NCBI GenBank assembly: GCA_023410155.1
Contig: JAEYQF010000128.1
Span: 1-42,382 of the forward strand
Origin: Verrucomicrobiota bacterium
Lineage (GTDB): Bacteria; Verrucomicrobiota; Verrucomicrobiia; Opitutales; Opitutaceae
DNA: 42,382 nt
Direction of reading: 5' to 3'
Below the pieces are notes generated by a model. The model worked only from the letters and a program-made list of their open reading frames with translations, was not told where the DNA came from and made no database searches. Shown piece after piece: positions 24,577 through 34,937 of the stretch (position 1 is the stretch's first letter; each line of letters starts with the position of its first letter). Made by a program: the position numbers and the translations under genes.

Positions 24577-27000
24577 CTACTCGGCGCGGAGGGCGATCAT
24601 CGGATCGACCTTGGTCGCGCGCCGCGCAGGCACCCAGCAGGCGAGCAGTGCGGTGAGGAAGAGCGTGGCGGCCACGGCCACGAGGGCGAGCCAGTCGAGA
24701 TTTGCGACGCGCGGCATGAGCGAAGAGAGAAAACGCGCGAGGGCGAAGGCGCCGACGAGTCCGACCGCGACGCCGATCGCGCAGAGGACGAGTCCGTGCT
24801 GGAGGACGAGATGGAGAATGGTCGACGGCTGGGCGCCGAGCGCGAGGCGGATGCCAAACTCGCTGGTGCGTTGTGCAACCAGATTGGAGATCACGCCGTA
24901 GAGGCCGATGGCGGCGAGAACGAGCCCGAGCAGAGCGAACCCGGAGAGCGTTTTGCCGGCGAGGCGCAGGTTGTGTTGTTGCTGGTCGACGAGTTGGTGG
25001 ACGGTGGCAGCGTAAGCGGCGGCGAGGTCCGGATCGACGTCGGAGACCGCGCGGCGAAGCGCCTCGACCTGCGACTCCGGAACGGAGCTGCGCAGGATTG
25101 CGAAAATAAATCCCCAAGGTTCCTGGGCGACAGGTTTGTAGAGCTGGTAAGGCGTGGAAGGATCCCGGGTGTTGGCGGCGACATCGACATCGCGCACGAC
25201 GCCGATGACTTCCGCCCAGTAGGGTTTGCCGCTGTCCATGGTCGCGACTCGCTTGCCGACGGCGCTACCGTTGGGGAATAGCCGGCGGGCGAGCGATTCG
25301 TTGATCACCACCACTTGGGGATCGTTGGTCTTGATATCGGGCGCGAAGATGCGGCCTTCGAGCAGCGGGATGCCCATCGTGGTGAAGTAGTCCGACGTGA
25401 CCATCACGGTGAACGTGGCGGGGAGATTGGGATCGCCTTGCGCCTGGCCGTCGGTGAACACCTGCCGGTCGGCGTTGTAGGAAAAGATCGGGAGCGAGGT
25501 GGCGAGCGCGGCGTTTTCCACGCCGGGGATGCGCCGGAAGCGCTCCTCGAGGCGGCGAAAGAGTTGGATGCGCTGCTCGTCCGTCTGATAGTCGGCGCGT
25601 GTTTGCGGGATCGGCAGTGCGGCCACGACGATGCGATCGGTGTCCCAACCGGTGCGGCGATCGAGGAGATTGGAAAAACCGCGCTGGAGAATGGCGGCGC
25701 CGCCGAGAAGGACCAGGGCAAGAGCCACCTCGCCGATGATGAGGAACTGACGAATGCGGTGATGCCCGCGTCCGGCGGTGGAGCCGCGAGCCTGGGACTT
25801 CAGGGCGGCGTTGACGTCGGTGCGCGAGGCGAACCACGCCGGAGCGATGCCGAAGATAATCCCGGTGAGGAGTGAGACCGCGAAGGTGATCGCGAGGACC
25901 TTCGCGTCGAGCGAGAGATCCAGGCTGCCGGTGGAGCCAGCGAGCAGGAAATTCCGGTCGATGACGCGATTAAGCGCGACCGCGAGGCCCAGGCCGAGAA
26001 TCCCGCCGCCCAAGGCCAAGAGGATCGATTCGAGAAGTTGCTGGCGAACGAGGCGGGCGCGGGAAGCACCGAGCGCGGCGCGGATGGCGAGCTCACGGAG
26101 ATTCGTGGTGGCGCGCGCGAGTTGGAGATTGGCGAGATTGGCGCAGGCGATGAGCAGGACGAACGCTGCGAGCCCGAGGAGCAGCCAGGAGATCCGGCGA
26201 CCGAGACTGTCCATCAGCGTCTCGTGGAGCGGGACTGCGCGGTATCGGATTCCTGAATACGATTCGGGAAAGAGCTTCTCCTGCTGGGCTGCGACGGGCG
26301 TGAGCTCGGCGGCCACTTGCGCCGGGTTGGTGAGCACGGGGAGCCGGCCGATCAGGCTGAACATACGGTAGTCGCGCCACTCCATCTGTTCTTTGGTGAA
26401 GTTGAGCGGGCGCCAGAAGGCGGTGCCGCCCCACAGCATGCGGTAGTCGAAGGCCGGAGGCATGACGCCGACGATGGTGACCGGTTGGCCGTCGAGCCGC
26501 ATGGTGCGGCCGATCACGTCGTGGGCGCCGCCAAACCGAAGCTGCCAGAACCCGTGGCTGAGGAGGACGACCTGGTCTCGACCAGGCTGATGTTCCTCGG
26601 GGGAGAAGGTGCGACCGATCAACGGAGCGACACCGAACGTCTGGAAAAAGTCCTCGGAAACGAGCGTGCCCTGAAGGCGATCGGCGGGCTGGCCGGGCTC
26701 AGAGATGGTGTATTGGGTGTGCGCGAGCGTCGTCAGGGCCGGGAAGGCGGCGAGTTGCTCGCGGATCTCGCGAAGTTCCGCGTAGGAGTAGGGCCGCGAT
26801 TCGGCGGTGCGCGTGGACGCGACGACTTCGAAGAGCCGGGCGGAGTCGGGGAACGGAGCGCTGCGGAAGAGAAGCGCGTCGATCACACTGAACATCGACG
26901 TGTTGACCCCGATGCCGAGCGCGAGCGTGAGCAGCGCGATGGCCGTGTAGCCGGGGGATTTGAGGAGGGAACGAGCGGCTTGGCGGAGAGGGGTAAGCAT
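24577..27000 (-). CDS. Duplicated MacB/FtsX-type ABC permease (ADOP family), paralogue f
   Basis: The 807-aa product starts MLTPLRQAARSLLKSPGY and ends KVDPMIALRAE. It has two periplasmic domains and two FtsX cores (LAAFVLLIACANLANLQLA with RELAIRAALGASRARL; second core with SEFGIRLALGAQPST). The start at 27000 aligns with the family N-terminus, while the frame is open to 27063. It follows paralogue g after 72 nt and is the last gene of the unit that starts with the adaptor. Its final codons are identical at DNA level to those of paralogue e over 37 nt (24584-24620 versus 21308-21344), suggesting gene conversion or strong constraint at the C-terminus. Confidence 0.9.
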   Translation of the reverse strand: MLTPLRQAARSLLKSPGYTAIALLTLALGIGVNTSMFSVIDALLFRSAPFPDSARLFEVVASTRTAESRPYSYAELREIREQLAAFPALTTLAHTQYTISEPGQPADRLQGTLVSEDFFQTFGVAPLIGRTFSPEEHQPGRDQVVLLSHGFWQLRFGGAHDVIGRTMRLDGQPVTIVGVMPPAFDYRMLWGGTAFWRPLNFTKEQMEWRDYRMFSLIGRLPVLTNPAQVAAELTPVAAQQEKLFPESYSGIRYRAVPLHETLMDSLGRRISWLLLGLAAFVLLIACANLANLQLARATTNLRELAIRAALGASRARLVRQQLLESILLALGGGILGLGLAVALNRVIDRNFLLAGSTGSLDLSLDAKVLAITFAVSLLTGIIFGIAPAWFASRTDVNAALKSQARGSTAGRGHHRIRQFLIIGEVALALVLLGGAAILQRGFSNLLDRRTGWDTDRIVVAALPIPQTRADYQTDEQRIQLFRRLEERFRRIPGVENAALATSLPIFSYNADRQVFTDGQAQGDPNLPATFTVMVTSDYFTTMGIPLLEGRIFAPDIKTNDPQVVVINESLARRLFPNGSAVGKRVATMDSGKPYWAEVIGVVRDVDVAANTRDPSTPYQLYKPVAQEPWGFIFAILRSSVPESQVEALRRAVSDVDPDLAAAYAATVHQLVDQQQHNLRLAGKTLSGFALLGLVLAAIGLYGVISNLVAQRTSEFGIRLALGAQPSTILHLVLQHGLVLCAIGVAVGLVGAFALARFLSSLMPRVANLDWLALVAVAATLFLTALLACWVPARRATKVDPMIALRAE

Positions 27001-27072
27001 GACGAGCGTTCGCAAAAAACTCTCTCCGCTCGACGCGGGGAGAGCGAGAACGATGCACGACAATTTGCGCCG

Positions 27073-29487
27073 CTACTCGGAACGCAGCGCGACCGTCGGA
27101 TCGATCTCCGTCGCGCGACGCGCCGGCAAGTAACACGCGATCAGCATGGCGAGCGAAAGGACGAGCAAGTTGACGGCGAGCAGCCAGAGGCCGGGAAACT
27201 CGATCGCGGGCATCGCTGAACCGAGAAGTCGATTGAGCGCGTAGAAAGCGGGAATTCCGAAGCAGATGCCGATGACGAGGAGCTTCGCGCCGCCGCCGAC
27301 GACCATGCGGAGAATATCGCCGCGTTGTGCGCCGAGTGCCATGCGCACGCCGATGTCACGCGTGCGCTGCACGGTGAGCTGGGACATGACCCCGAACAAA
27401 CCGATGCCGGCAATCAACAGTCCCATGGCCGCGGAGATGCCGAGGTTGAAGATGACAAGGTTCAGGTTGGAGAGATTGCGATCCAGGGTGGCGCGGGCGT
27501 TGCCGGCGCCGGCGAGCGGGAGGTCGGGATCGAGCGAAGCGATCGCGTCGCGCACGCTGCGCGTGAGTGCTTCGGGCGCGAGTGACGAGCGGAGGACCAC
27601 GCTAAAGTAGCGCTGCGGCGCCTGCAGATGCGGGCGGAAGAGTTGCAACGACGTCTCGGGGATTTCGAAGCGGCCGAGCATCTTCACGTCGGAAACGACG
27701 CCGACGATCTCGAGCCATTTCTCGTCGTCGCCGAGCCGCACGCGTTTGCCGATGGCGCTCTCGCCGGGCCAGAAACGGCGGGCGAAGGATTCGTTGATCA
27801 CGGCGACGAGCGGAGCGTTTTCATCGTCGCTCGCGGTGAAGACGCGACCGGCCTTCACATTGATGCGAAGCGCGGCAAAATAATCGGCGCTGACATTGCC
27901 GGTCTGGGCGAGCGGTTCGCGTCCGCGTTCGACGGGCGGTTGGCCATCGATGTGGAGCGGGAGCGTGCCTGCTCCCAGGTAAAAGAGCGGGAGATCGCCG
28001 CAGATGACCGCGTGTTCGACGCCGGGCAGAGCGGAAAGTCTGGCGAGCAGTTCGCGTTGGAAGGGGCGGTTCTTCGCTTCGTCGTTGTATTGATGATACG
28101 GCAGCGCGAGATAGCCGGAGAAGAGGCCGTCGATCTCCCAATCGACCTGACGGTTGAGGAATGTTTTCGCGCCGATGCCGAAGGAAGAGGCGACGCCCAC
28201 GAGCGCGAGGGCCAGGGCGAGTTCGGCGACGATGAGGATATTCTTGAGCCGGTTGTGGGAACGTCCGGCGGTGGAGCCGCGAGAACCTTCCTTCAAGGAT
28301 TCGGCGGCGGGCGAACGCGAAGCGAGCCAGGCCGGTGCGAGACCGAAGGCGATGCCGCTGAGAATCGAGGCGAACGCGGCGAAGGCGAGCACACGACCGT
28401 CGAACGGGATGGGGAACCCCGGCTCGTTATTGATGAGGAGGAATCGGCTGATGATGTCGTTGGACCACTTGGCGACAAAGAGACCGCCGATGCCGCCGAT
28501 CACCGCGAGCAGCACACTCTCCATGAACAGGGGCAGCATCAAGTGACGGCGGGAGCCGCCGAGCGCGGCGCGAATGGCGAACTCACGACTGCGGGCGAAA
28601 GCGCGCGCGACCTGCAGGCTGGCGAGGTTGGCGCACGCGATGATGAGCATCGCCAGCGAGATGACCGTCATGAGCCAGAGCAACGTGCGGCTGACGTTGT
28701 CCATGTTGGAATCATGCAACGACACGGCGCGCAGGCCGAGGCCGACGTTGTCCTTGGGCTGCTCCTGCACGAGGCGTGCGGCGATGACGGAGAGTTCGCT
28801 TTGCGCATCGCGGAGGGTGAGGCCGGGCTTGAGGCGGCCGATCGCGCTGAGCCAGCGATCGCGGAAATTGGTCTGGAAGCCCTGGAAGATGTCCTGGGGC
28901 AACAGATACTCGACCGGACCCCACACGAGCGGCGCGTCGAAGGCGGCAGGCATCACGCCCACGATCGTGTAGGGCTCGGCGTTGAGCCGCACGGTGCGCC
29001 CGATCACAGACGGATCGGAGCCGTAGCGGCGCACCCACGTGCGCTGGGTGAGGATCGCGAGGCGAGGCTGGTGGGAATTTTCCTCGGCGACGGTGAACGC
29101 GCGCCCCAGCGACGGTTGCACGCCGATGATATCGAAGAAGCTGGAGCTGACGCGCATGCCCTGCACGCGCTCGGCGGGCTGGCCGGGCTCGCCAAGCGAA
29201 TAGGCGTCGCCGCTATAAAATGAGATCTTCTCGAACGACGTGGCGGCTTCGCGCAGCGCGTAAGCATTCCCCGGGCTGAAGGCGCCGCGGTCGAACTGTG
29301 GCGAGGTTGAGAAGAACCGCAGGAGCCGCTCGGGCTCTGGGTAGGGCACGTTGCGCAGGAGAAACGCGTTCGCCATGCTGAACGACGACGCGCTGAGCCC
29401 GATGCCCAGCGCCAGCATGAGCACGGCGACAACGGAGAACCCGGGCGATTTGATCAGCGAGCGAGCGGCGTGGCGTAGCGAGTGCAT
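27073..29487 (-). CDS. Duplicated MacB/FtsX-type ABC permease (ADOP family), paralogue g
   Basis: The 804-aa product starts MHSLRHAARSLIKSPGFSV and ends EIDPTVALRSE, the most divergent C-terminus of the set. Two MacB-like periplasmic domains and two FtsX cores are present (REFAIRAALGGSRRHL; TRDIGVRMALGAQRGDI). It is encoded 120 nt after ATPase 2, so it is the permease most directly linked to an ATPase and an adaptor. A strong hairpin at 29522-29554 lies in the gap and could set the ratio of permease to ATPase. Confidence 0.9.
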   Translation of the reverse strand: MHSLRHAARSLIKSPGFSVVAVLMLALGIGLSASSFSMANAFLLRNVPYPEPERLLRFFSTSPQFDRGAFSPGNAYALREAATSFEKISFYSGDAYSLGEPGQPAERVQGMRVSSSFFDIIGVQPSLGRAFTVAEENSHQPRLAILTQRTWVRRYGSDPSVIGRTVRLNAEPYTIVGVMPAAFDAPLVWGPVEYLLPQDIFQGFQTNFRDRWLSAIGRLKPGLTLRDAQSELSVIAARLVQEQPKDNVGLGLRAVSLHDSNMDNVSRTLLWLMTVISLAMLIIACANLASLQVARAFARSREFAIRAALGGSRRHLMLPLFMESVLLAVIGGIGGLFVAKWSNDIISRFLLINNEPGFPIPFDGRVLAFAAFASILSGIAFGLAPAWLASRSPAAESLKEGSRGSTAGRSHNRLKNILIVAELALALALVGVASSFGIGAKTFLNRQVDWEIDGLFSGYLALPYHQYNDEAKNRPFQRELLARLSALPGVEHAVICGDLPLFYLGAGTLPLHIDGQPPVERGREPLAQTGNVSADYFAALRINVKAGRVFTASDDENAPLVAVINESFARRFWPGESAIGKRVRLGDDEKWLEIVGVVSDVKMLGRFEIPETSLQLFRPHLQAPQRYFSVVLRSSLAPEALTRSVRDAIASLDPDLPLAGAGNARATLDRNLSNLNLVIFNLGISAAMGLLIAGIGLFGVMSQLTVQRTRDIGVRMALGAQRGDILRMVVGGGAKLLVIGICFGIPAFYALNRLLGSAMPAIEFPGLWLLAVNLLVLSLAMLIACYLPARRATEIDPTVALRSE

Positions 29488-29521
29488 AGTCGAAGGCGTG
29501 CACGAGCAGGCGGAAATTATT

Positions 29522-29554
29522 CCTCCGCGCGCGAGAAGACTCGCCGCGCGGAGG
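29522..29554 (-). promoter_or_regulatory. Strong intercistronic hairpin between ATPase 2 and permease g
   Basis: CCTCCGCGCG and CGCGCGGAGG form a perfect 10-bp stem. An inner CGAG/CTCG stem with AAGA loop extends it, with one bulged base. No U-tract follows on the minus strand, so attenuation, mRNA processing or 3'-end protection is more likely than full termination. Confidence 0.55.
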
Positions 29555-29607
29555 GTTCGGGGGGACGAAGAAACTGAGCAGGGCAGCGCGCGACGCGCCG
29601 CGACGGC

Positions 29608-30312
<705 letters not shown>

Positions 30313-30410
30313 GACAGGTTGGAGTTGGGGAGTGCGGTTGAGGAAGAGGCAGAGGTGGTGAACTGATTCGAAACACGCGGCAGCCGCGGAAAGTTACAGG
30401 AAATTCTGGG

Positions 30411-31664
30411 TTAATTGAGCTTTACGCGATCATTCGAGTCCCACTGCGACATGTCGGAGAGGATCACGCGGTCGCCGGGTTGCAGGCCGGAGACGACTTC
30501 GATCGTATTCACCGAGGAGCGGCCGAGCTGCACCTGCGTGCGGTTCGCGTAGGCGCTGGCGGGGTCCAGCTTGAAGATGTTCACGGTGCTGCGCTCCTGG
30601 CCGAAGGCGGGGCGGCCCACGAAGACGACGTCGTCGAGTCGCTCGAGTTCGATCGTGCCGTCGACGGAGAGATCGGGACGGGCGCCCCGGGGGAGTTCGC
30701 CGGTGAGCGTGACGTCGACGGTGACGGTGCCGTTTTGCACCGAGGGATCGATGCGTTTGACGACACCGGCGACGATGCCGTTGCGCGTGTCGACGCTGGC
30801 GACTTGTCCGATCTCGATGTCGCGAGCCTGCGTCTCGGCGATGCGGATTTCCGCCTTTAGCTGACGCGGATCGGCGACGCGGGCGAGATTGGTGCCGGGC
30901 TGGACCTGTGCGCCGACCTCGACGGGAAGAATTTGGAGGATGCCGCTCATGCCGGCGCGAACGGTCAGCGCTTCGAGTTCGTCCTGGCGGAGCCGGGCCT
31001 GACTGCGGAGGCGATCGACCTCGGCCTGTTTCACCGCGAGTTGCGGTTCGATGGAGTCCTTGGTGAAGGCGTAGCGCTTTTGTTCGATGGTGTTGCGCGT
31101 GGCCGCCTGCTCGGCAGTGACCTTGGAGAGGCGCAAGTCGAGCGGGGAGACGAGGCCGTCGGCGAAGAGTTGTTCGTTCACCTCGGCACGGAGCTTGGCT
31201 TGTTCGTATTCGGCGCGGGCGCTGGCGGCGGTCGACTCAGCCGCGAGCACACCGCTCTCGAGTTGCACGCGCAGATTGGCGAGTTCGGCCTCGGCGGCCT
31301 TGAGCTGCGACTCGGCGTCGGCAGCGGCGCGAACGACATCCGGGTTGGTGAGCATCAGAATGACGCTGTCGGACTCCACTTTGGCGCCGGGGCGCAGGAT
31401 GATTTTGTCCACGCGGCCCTGCGTGCGCGCAGCGATCCAGGTAATATCTTCGGGCACCAAGCTGCCCAAGCCGCGGACTTGGCGCAGCATCTGCCCGCGT
31501 TTGACTTCGCCGATCCAGACGAGATTGCGCTCCACACTGGGGGCGGCCGGTTTCAGCCGGGCAAGAACCACCGTGATGCCGATGACGCCGGCCACAGCGG
31601 CCAGGCCATAGATGAGGCGCTTCTTGAATTTCGCTTTCGCTTGGGAGGGGCGCGGGATGTCCAT
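30411..31664 (-). CDS. Periplasmic adaptor (HlyD/MacA-type membrane fusion protein)
   Basis: The 417-aa product has a short basic cytoplasmic start (MDIPRPSQAKAKFKKR) and one membrane helix (about 17-36). A lipoyl half follows (GLGSLVPEDITWIAART, GRVDKIILRPGAKVESD), then a long coiled-coil hairpin (about 105-235, rich in Ala/Glu/Gln), the second lipoyl half (VRAGMSGILQILPVEVGAQV), a beta-barrel and a membrane-proximal domain ending in GLQPGDRVILSDMSQWD. Such adaptors bridge an inner-membrane ABC permease and TolC. It is the only adaptor in the window. The ATG at 31664 is just 5 nt after the predicted sigma-54 start, so the mRNA would be almost leaderless. The frame is open to 31763 but that start lies upstream of the promoter. 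Confidence 0.9.
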   Translation of the reverse strand: MDIPRPSQAKAKFKKRLIYGLAAVAGVIGITVVLARLKPAAPSVERNLVWIGEVKRGQMLRQVRGLGSLVPEDITWIAARTQGRVDKIILRPGAKVESDSVILMLTNPDVVRAAADAESQLKAAEAELANLRVQLESGVLAAESTAASARAEYEQAKLRAEVNEQLFADGLVSPLDLRLSKVTAEQAATRNTIEQKRYAFTKDSIEPQLAVKQAEVDRLRSQARLRQDELEALTVRAGMSGILQILPVEVGAQVQPGTNLARVADPRQLKAEIRIAETQARDIEIGQVASVDTRNGIVAGVVKRIDPSVQNGTVTVDVTLTGELPRGARPDLSVDGTIELERLDDVVFVGRPAFGQERSTVNIFKLDPASAYANRTQVQLGRSSVNTIEVVSGLQPGDRVILSDMSQWDSNDRVKLN

Positions 31665-31679
31665 TTGTGACCGGACATT

Positions 31680-31695
31680 TGCACGCGCTGTGCCA
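31680..31695 (-). promoter_or_regulatory. Sigma-54 promoter P5 (adaptor, ATPase 2, permeases g and f)
   Basis: Minus strand TGGCACAGCGCGTGCA has a perfect -24 element and GTGCA at -12. Predicted start is about 31669. Confidence 0.8.
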
Positions 31696-31793
31696 GCTCT
31701 CAGGCGATTGCATAAAATGCTAACCACCAGCGAAATACAATAGTCCCACGCGGCGACCGCCAAGTGCGACAGGCCAAACGCGGGACGGGGTTG

Positions 31794-31807
31794 TCCCAGA
31801 AATGGGA
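31794..31807. promoter_or_regulatory. Upstream activator palindrome U5
   Basis: TCCCA-GAAA-TGGGA has perfect arms and is centred about 132 bp upstream of the P5 start, between the pyruvyl-transferase-like gene and P5. Confidence 0.8.
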
Positions 31808-31832
31808 ACCGCGGGTGGTGTTGCCCTATGGC

Positions 31833-32738
31833 TCACGAAGCCGCTTTGTCGCGCAGCGCAGTTTCGCCTGGCAGTGCGCTCCGCACCGTTTCCAAGCGGC
31901 GCTCCAACGTATCCAGCCGATCCTGCAACACCGCGTCGCGGCTGAGGAAGACCGGTTGGGCGCGAGTCTCGATGCCCTTGCGGAGGGTGCGCAACTGGAC
32001 CGCGAGCGGAGCGCTGCGCACGTAGTAGCCGAGCAGGTTGATCGCGCGGCGCGAAGCACGCATGCGCAAGCCATCGCTCGGTCGATGCTCGCTCCACGGG
32101 TCCATCGGTTGCAGGGGAATCGCGGTGCAATCGACCTCCATCGCGGCGAGCCAATCACGCCACTTGAAATCCAGAAAATGGTCGCCGAGTCGCACCGGCA
32201 CCCACGGCACTCGCAACAGATCGGCCACGATCGCACCGTGCATCGCTTCGGTGACCAAGCGGTCGCAGCCCCGCAGCTCCGCGAGAACCTGTTCGACGGG
32301 CGCGAAAGGATTGATGAAGCGCAGGCCGGCGAACTCGCAGATCGCTCGCCACGGGATGCGGCGGAGCGAGCGCCAGTGGGGCATGAAGCCGATGGGTTTT
32401 CCCGTGCGCGCGGCGGGTAGGTCGACCAGGTTCAGGAGATAAGCTGCATCCGTGACCGCGGCCTCGCGCGGCAGATGCAAAGCCGCCGCGGTGAGCGGGC
32501 CGCGCACCGCGTGGAACTCCCAGCGCGAATCCACCGCCGGCAGCGCTCCGTAGCCGCTGCCCGCTCCAAGCACCACGTAGCGCGAAGCCTCGGGGATGCC
32601 GGCCTGCAAAATCGTGCCGATCCCCAGGAAGACCACGTTGTCATCCGGCGAGAAATGCCCGGGCAACAAACGATGCCATAACCAGGGGTTCAGTGCGTCG
32701 CCGAAATTCGGGAGCGTGCGATAATAGTGCAGATGCAT
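31833..32738 (-). CDS. Polysaccharide pyruvyl transferase-like protein
   Basis: The 301-aa product begins MHLHYYRTLPNFGDALNPWL. The 'NFGDALNP' motif plus later GIGTILQAGIP, VVLGAGSGYG, AVRGPLTA and LVTEAMHGAIVADLLR match the polysaccharide pyruvyl transferase family, which adds ketal pyruvate to sugars of exopolysaccharides or cell-wall polymers. The start at 32738 leaves a 13-nt gap to the upstream glycosyltransferase. A GTG at 32795 in the same frame would overlap that gene by 44 nt and is less like the family N-terminus. It is the third gene of a polysaccharide set and ends 25 nt before U5. Confidence 0.8.
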   Translation of the reverse strand: MHLHYYRTLPNFGDALNPWLWHRLLPGHFSPDDNVVFLGIGTILQAGIPEASRYVVLGAGSGYGALPAVDSRWEFHAVRGPLTAAALHLPREAAVTDAAYLLNLVDLPAARTGKPIGFMPHWRSLRRIPWRAICEFAGLRFINPFAPVEQVLAELRGCDRLVTEAMHGAIVADLLRVPWVPVRLGDHFLDFKWRDWLAAMEVDCTAIPLQPMDPWSEHRPSDGLRMRASRRAINLLGYYVRSAPLAVQLRTLRKGIETRAQPVFLSRDAVLQDRLDTLERRLETVRSALPGETALRDKAAS

Positions 32739-32751
32739 CGCGGCGTAGTGG

Positions 32752-33558
32752 TCAGCGTCGGGGTGCGGGGGTTCCCCGGGCGACTCCCTGTTCACACCAG
32801 GTCCGGCGCTCGCGTTTGGTGAGTTCCAGCCGCGACGAATTCTCCGCGGTTTGGCTCCGGTCGGCGAGCGGGTGATCCAGGTGATACACGATCGCGCGGC
32901 CGATCACGGTCTTGCACGTGAGGCCGGCATTACGCAGGCGGTGGGCGAGATCGGCATCTTCGTGTCCCCATCCGGCAAAAGCCTCGTCGTAACCATTCAC
33001 GCGGAAAAAATCGTCGCGCCACATCGCGAGGTTGGAGCCTTGAACGAAGCTCAGGTCGTTGATGCGGACCGTCGGCCGCCACCGCCGCACCGCGTAGCGA
33101 AAACCGTGCAGGCGGCCGGCGAGATACCAGAGCAGTGGGTCGAAGGCGCCCGGATTCACCTGCCCGACAAAGCCCTCGCGGATGGCACCCCGGCGGCCTT
33201 GCACGAACACGCCCGGCGCGGCGAGTTTCAGGTGGTCCGAGACGAACCGGCGGTCGGGCATGCAGTCGCCGTCGAGGAATACCAAGTAATCGCCCGTCGC
33301 TGCTGCGACTGCGCGGTTCACGATGATGGTTTTGCGGAAGCCTTCGTGAGGTTGCCAGAAATGGCGGAGCGTGCAGCGCAGGCGCGGAGTTGTTTTTTCG
33401 ATCAGCTTGGCCGTGCGCTCGTCCGACCCGTCGTCTGCGATCAAAATCTCGGCGGGCGCGCGGATTTGGAGCCGCAGCGCCTCCAGCACCAGCGCGATCG
33501 CGTGCGGGTTGCGCGAAGTGCTGACGATAACCGACGGATAAGTGGGCGCGGGCTTCAT
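32752..33558 (-). CDS. Family 2 glycosyltransferase
   Basis: The 268-aa GT-A fold enzyme has ADDGSDE (41-47) for the nucleotide and DGDCM (96-100) as the DxD metal motif. The C-terminal VNGYDEAFAGWGHEDADL (GWGHED at 196-201) is typical of galactosyltransferase-like/chondroitin-polymerase-type GT2 enzymes. It would add a sugar to a polysaccharide precursor in the cytoplasm. The start at 33558 overlaps the stop of the GT61-like gene as ATGA, indicating coupling; an ATG nine codons upstream is possible but less likely. Confidence 0.88.
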   Translation of the reverse strand: MKPAPTYPSVIVSTSRNPHAIALVLEALRLQIRAPAEILIADDGSDERTAKLIEKTTPRLRCTLRHFWQPHEGFRKTIIVNRAVAAATGDYLVFLDGDCMPDRRFVSDHLKLAAPGVFVQGRRGAIREGFVGQVNPGAFDPLLWYLAGRLHGFRYAVRRWRPTVRINDLSFVQGSNLAMWRDDFFRVNGYDEAFAGWGHEDADLAHRLRNAGLTCKTVIGRAIVYHLDHPLADRSQTAENSSRLELTKRERRTWCEQGVARGTPAPRR

Positions 33559-34796
33559 GGACAGCCGGAGAGCGAGCGCAGCCACCCCTCGCGTTTCAGC
33601 GTTTGCTGCAGGAAATCAGGATCAAGCGCGAGATCGCGATCCTTCACCGGTAGATGTTCGTCGTCAGCGCGGGCGAACGGAGCCACGAGGTAATCGTGCC
33701 GCAGTCCGCCGTGGTGGGAGAGGGTGCGATACTCGCGCTCCATCATCCCGGGCGCGAGGATCTGAATTACGCGCGTCCTCGGCTCGCAGAACACCAGGTT
33801 GGAGAGCGCCGCGCCATGGTTGGCAATGACGAGTTCGGCCGAGCGAAACAGACTCGCTTGGTCGACCAGGGAGAGTCCCGTGAGCTGCACGACCTCCACC
33901 CCGAAACGTTCCAGCGCCGCTTCCAGCGATCTGAGATTGGCGATCTGTCGCCGAGGGGCGTCTGAACGATCCACGAAGATCCGACGGCGCCGCTCGCGAC
34001 AGGTGGTGTGTGGCAGCACGTGGCGGCGGAGAAATTCGCATGCATGCGGCGGCACGACGAACTGGTTTTGGATCAGCGGCGGCGCAAGCAGGTCTGCGAC
34101 CCGCCAGGCGGGCGCCGCGTTGACATCGATGAGCTGCTGCGGGTCGAGACCGAACAGGGCGAACGCCTCGGCAACGAGAGGCGTGACGGGCCCGTTCACC
34201 AGCCAGCGAGTGAGCGGAGGGATGTCCCTAGGTTGCGGGAGATAAACGAGGCGGGCGACGCTGTTGAACAGGAAATGGAAATAGTTTCCACCGGCGGCCA
34301 TGGCGGCGAGGGTGATCACCGGGCCGTCGAGCGACACCTCCCGCGGGGTGGCCATGCTGTATGCACTATGTTGATACAGCCGGCCCGGCCAGTCGTAGGA
34401 TAGGTCCCACAGCAGCCGCCGATCCGCGCCGATGATTGCCCCGTGCGGCGGCACGACCAGGGCGCCGCGAAGCCGGTAAACGGGGCCGGGATCAAAGCGG
34501 ACGCCCATCGGTTCGCCCACCGAAGCCTCCGCGCTACCGGGAACATACGTGGGGCCGGGCACGTGGAAGATCCCGCGTGGATGGCGCGGTCCTGCGACCT
34601 CGCCCCGCCCCGCGGCAGCGCGCAGGTAGGCCGGGGTCGTGCGCCATGCCCCCACCACAAATCGGCGCGCGCGGCGCTGCTCGATGGAACGACGCCTGAG
34701 CTCCAACACGCCCTGCGCGTATTGGACCGCAGGTGAACGCCGGAGTCGGCTGACGAACTGGCGCAGCTTGGAGCGGCGGGCGAGGGTGACGGGCAT
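33555..34796 (-). CDS. Family 61-like glycosyltransferase (DUF563)
   Basis: The 413-aa product contains the conserved segments GNYFHFLFNSVARL, RRRIFVDRSD and ELVIANHGAALSNLVFCEP, which are hallmarks of GT61/DUF563 capsular-polysaccharide glycosyltransferases. The N-terminus is basic without a signal peptide, so it is probably cytoplasmic. It is the first of three polysaccharide genes and lies 141 nt downstream of the sensor kinase gene. That gap holds no obvious sigma-54 motif or strong terminator, so readthrough from the regulator unit is possible. Confidence 0.85.
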   Translation of the reverse strand: MPVTLARRSKLRQFVSRLRRSPAVQYAQGVLELRRRSIEQRRARRFVVGAWRTTPAYLRAAAGRGEVAGPRHPRGIFHVPGPTYVPGSAEASVGEPMGVRFDPGPVYRLRGALVVPPHGAIIGADRRLLWDLSYDWPGRLYQHSAYSMATPREVSLDGPVITLAAMAAGGNYFHFLFNSVARLVYLPQPRDIPPLTRWLVNGPVTPLVAEAFALFGLDPQQLIDVNAAPAWRVADLLAPPLIQNQFVVPPHACEFLRRHVLPHTTCRERRRRIFVDRSDAPRRQIANLRSLEAALERFGVEVVQLTGLSLVDQASLFRSAELVIANHGAALSNLVFCEPRTRVIQILAPGMMEREYRTLSHHGGLRHDYLVAPFARADDEHLPVKDRDLALDPDFLQQTLKREGWLRSLSGCP

Positions 34797-34937
34797 GAGG
34801 CGAGCAGGGAAGGCCCGTCTGACAGGCGCCGGAGCAAACGTTGCCCGCGAAGTTCCACCGTCGCTCTGTAAGGAAAAAACGGATACAGTCTCGGCCGCAC
34901 CCCGTCGGGGCGAGCGAGGTCACCGACGCGCAGCGAT

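Noticed and set aside
24182..25117. Open frame running from permease f antisense sequence through array A4
   Set aside because: It mixes an alternative frame of permease f with the array. The 22-nt period gives a cycling 22-residue pattern without domain similarity.
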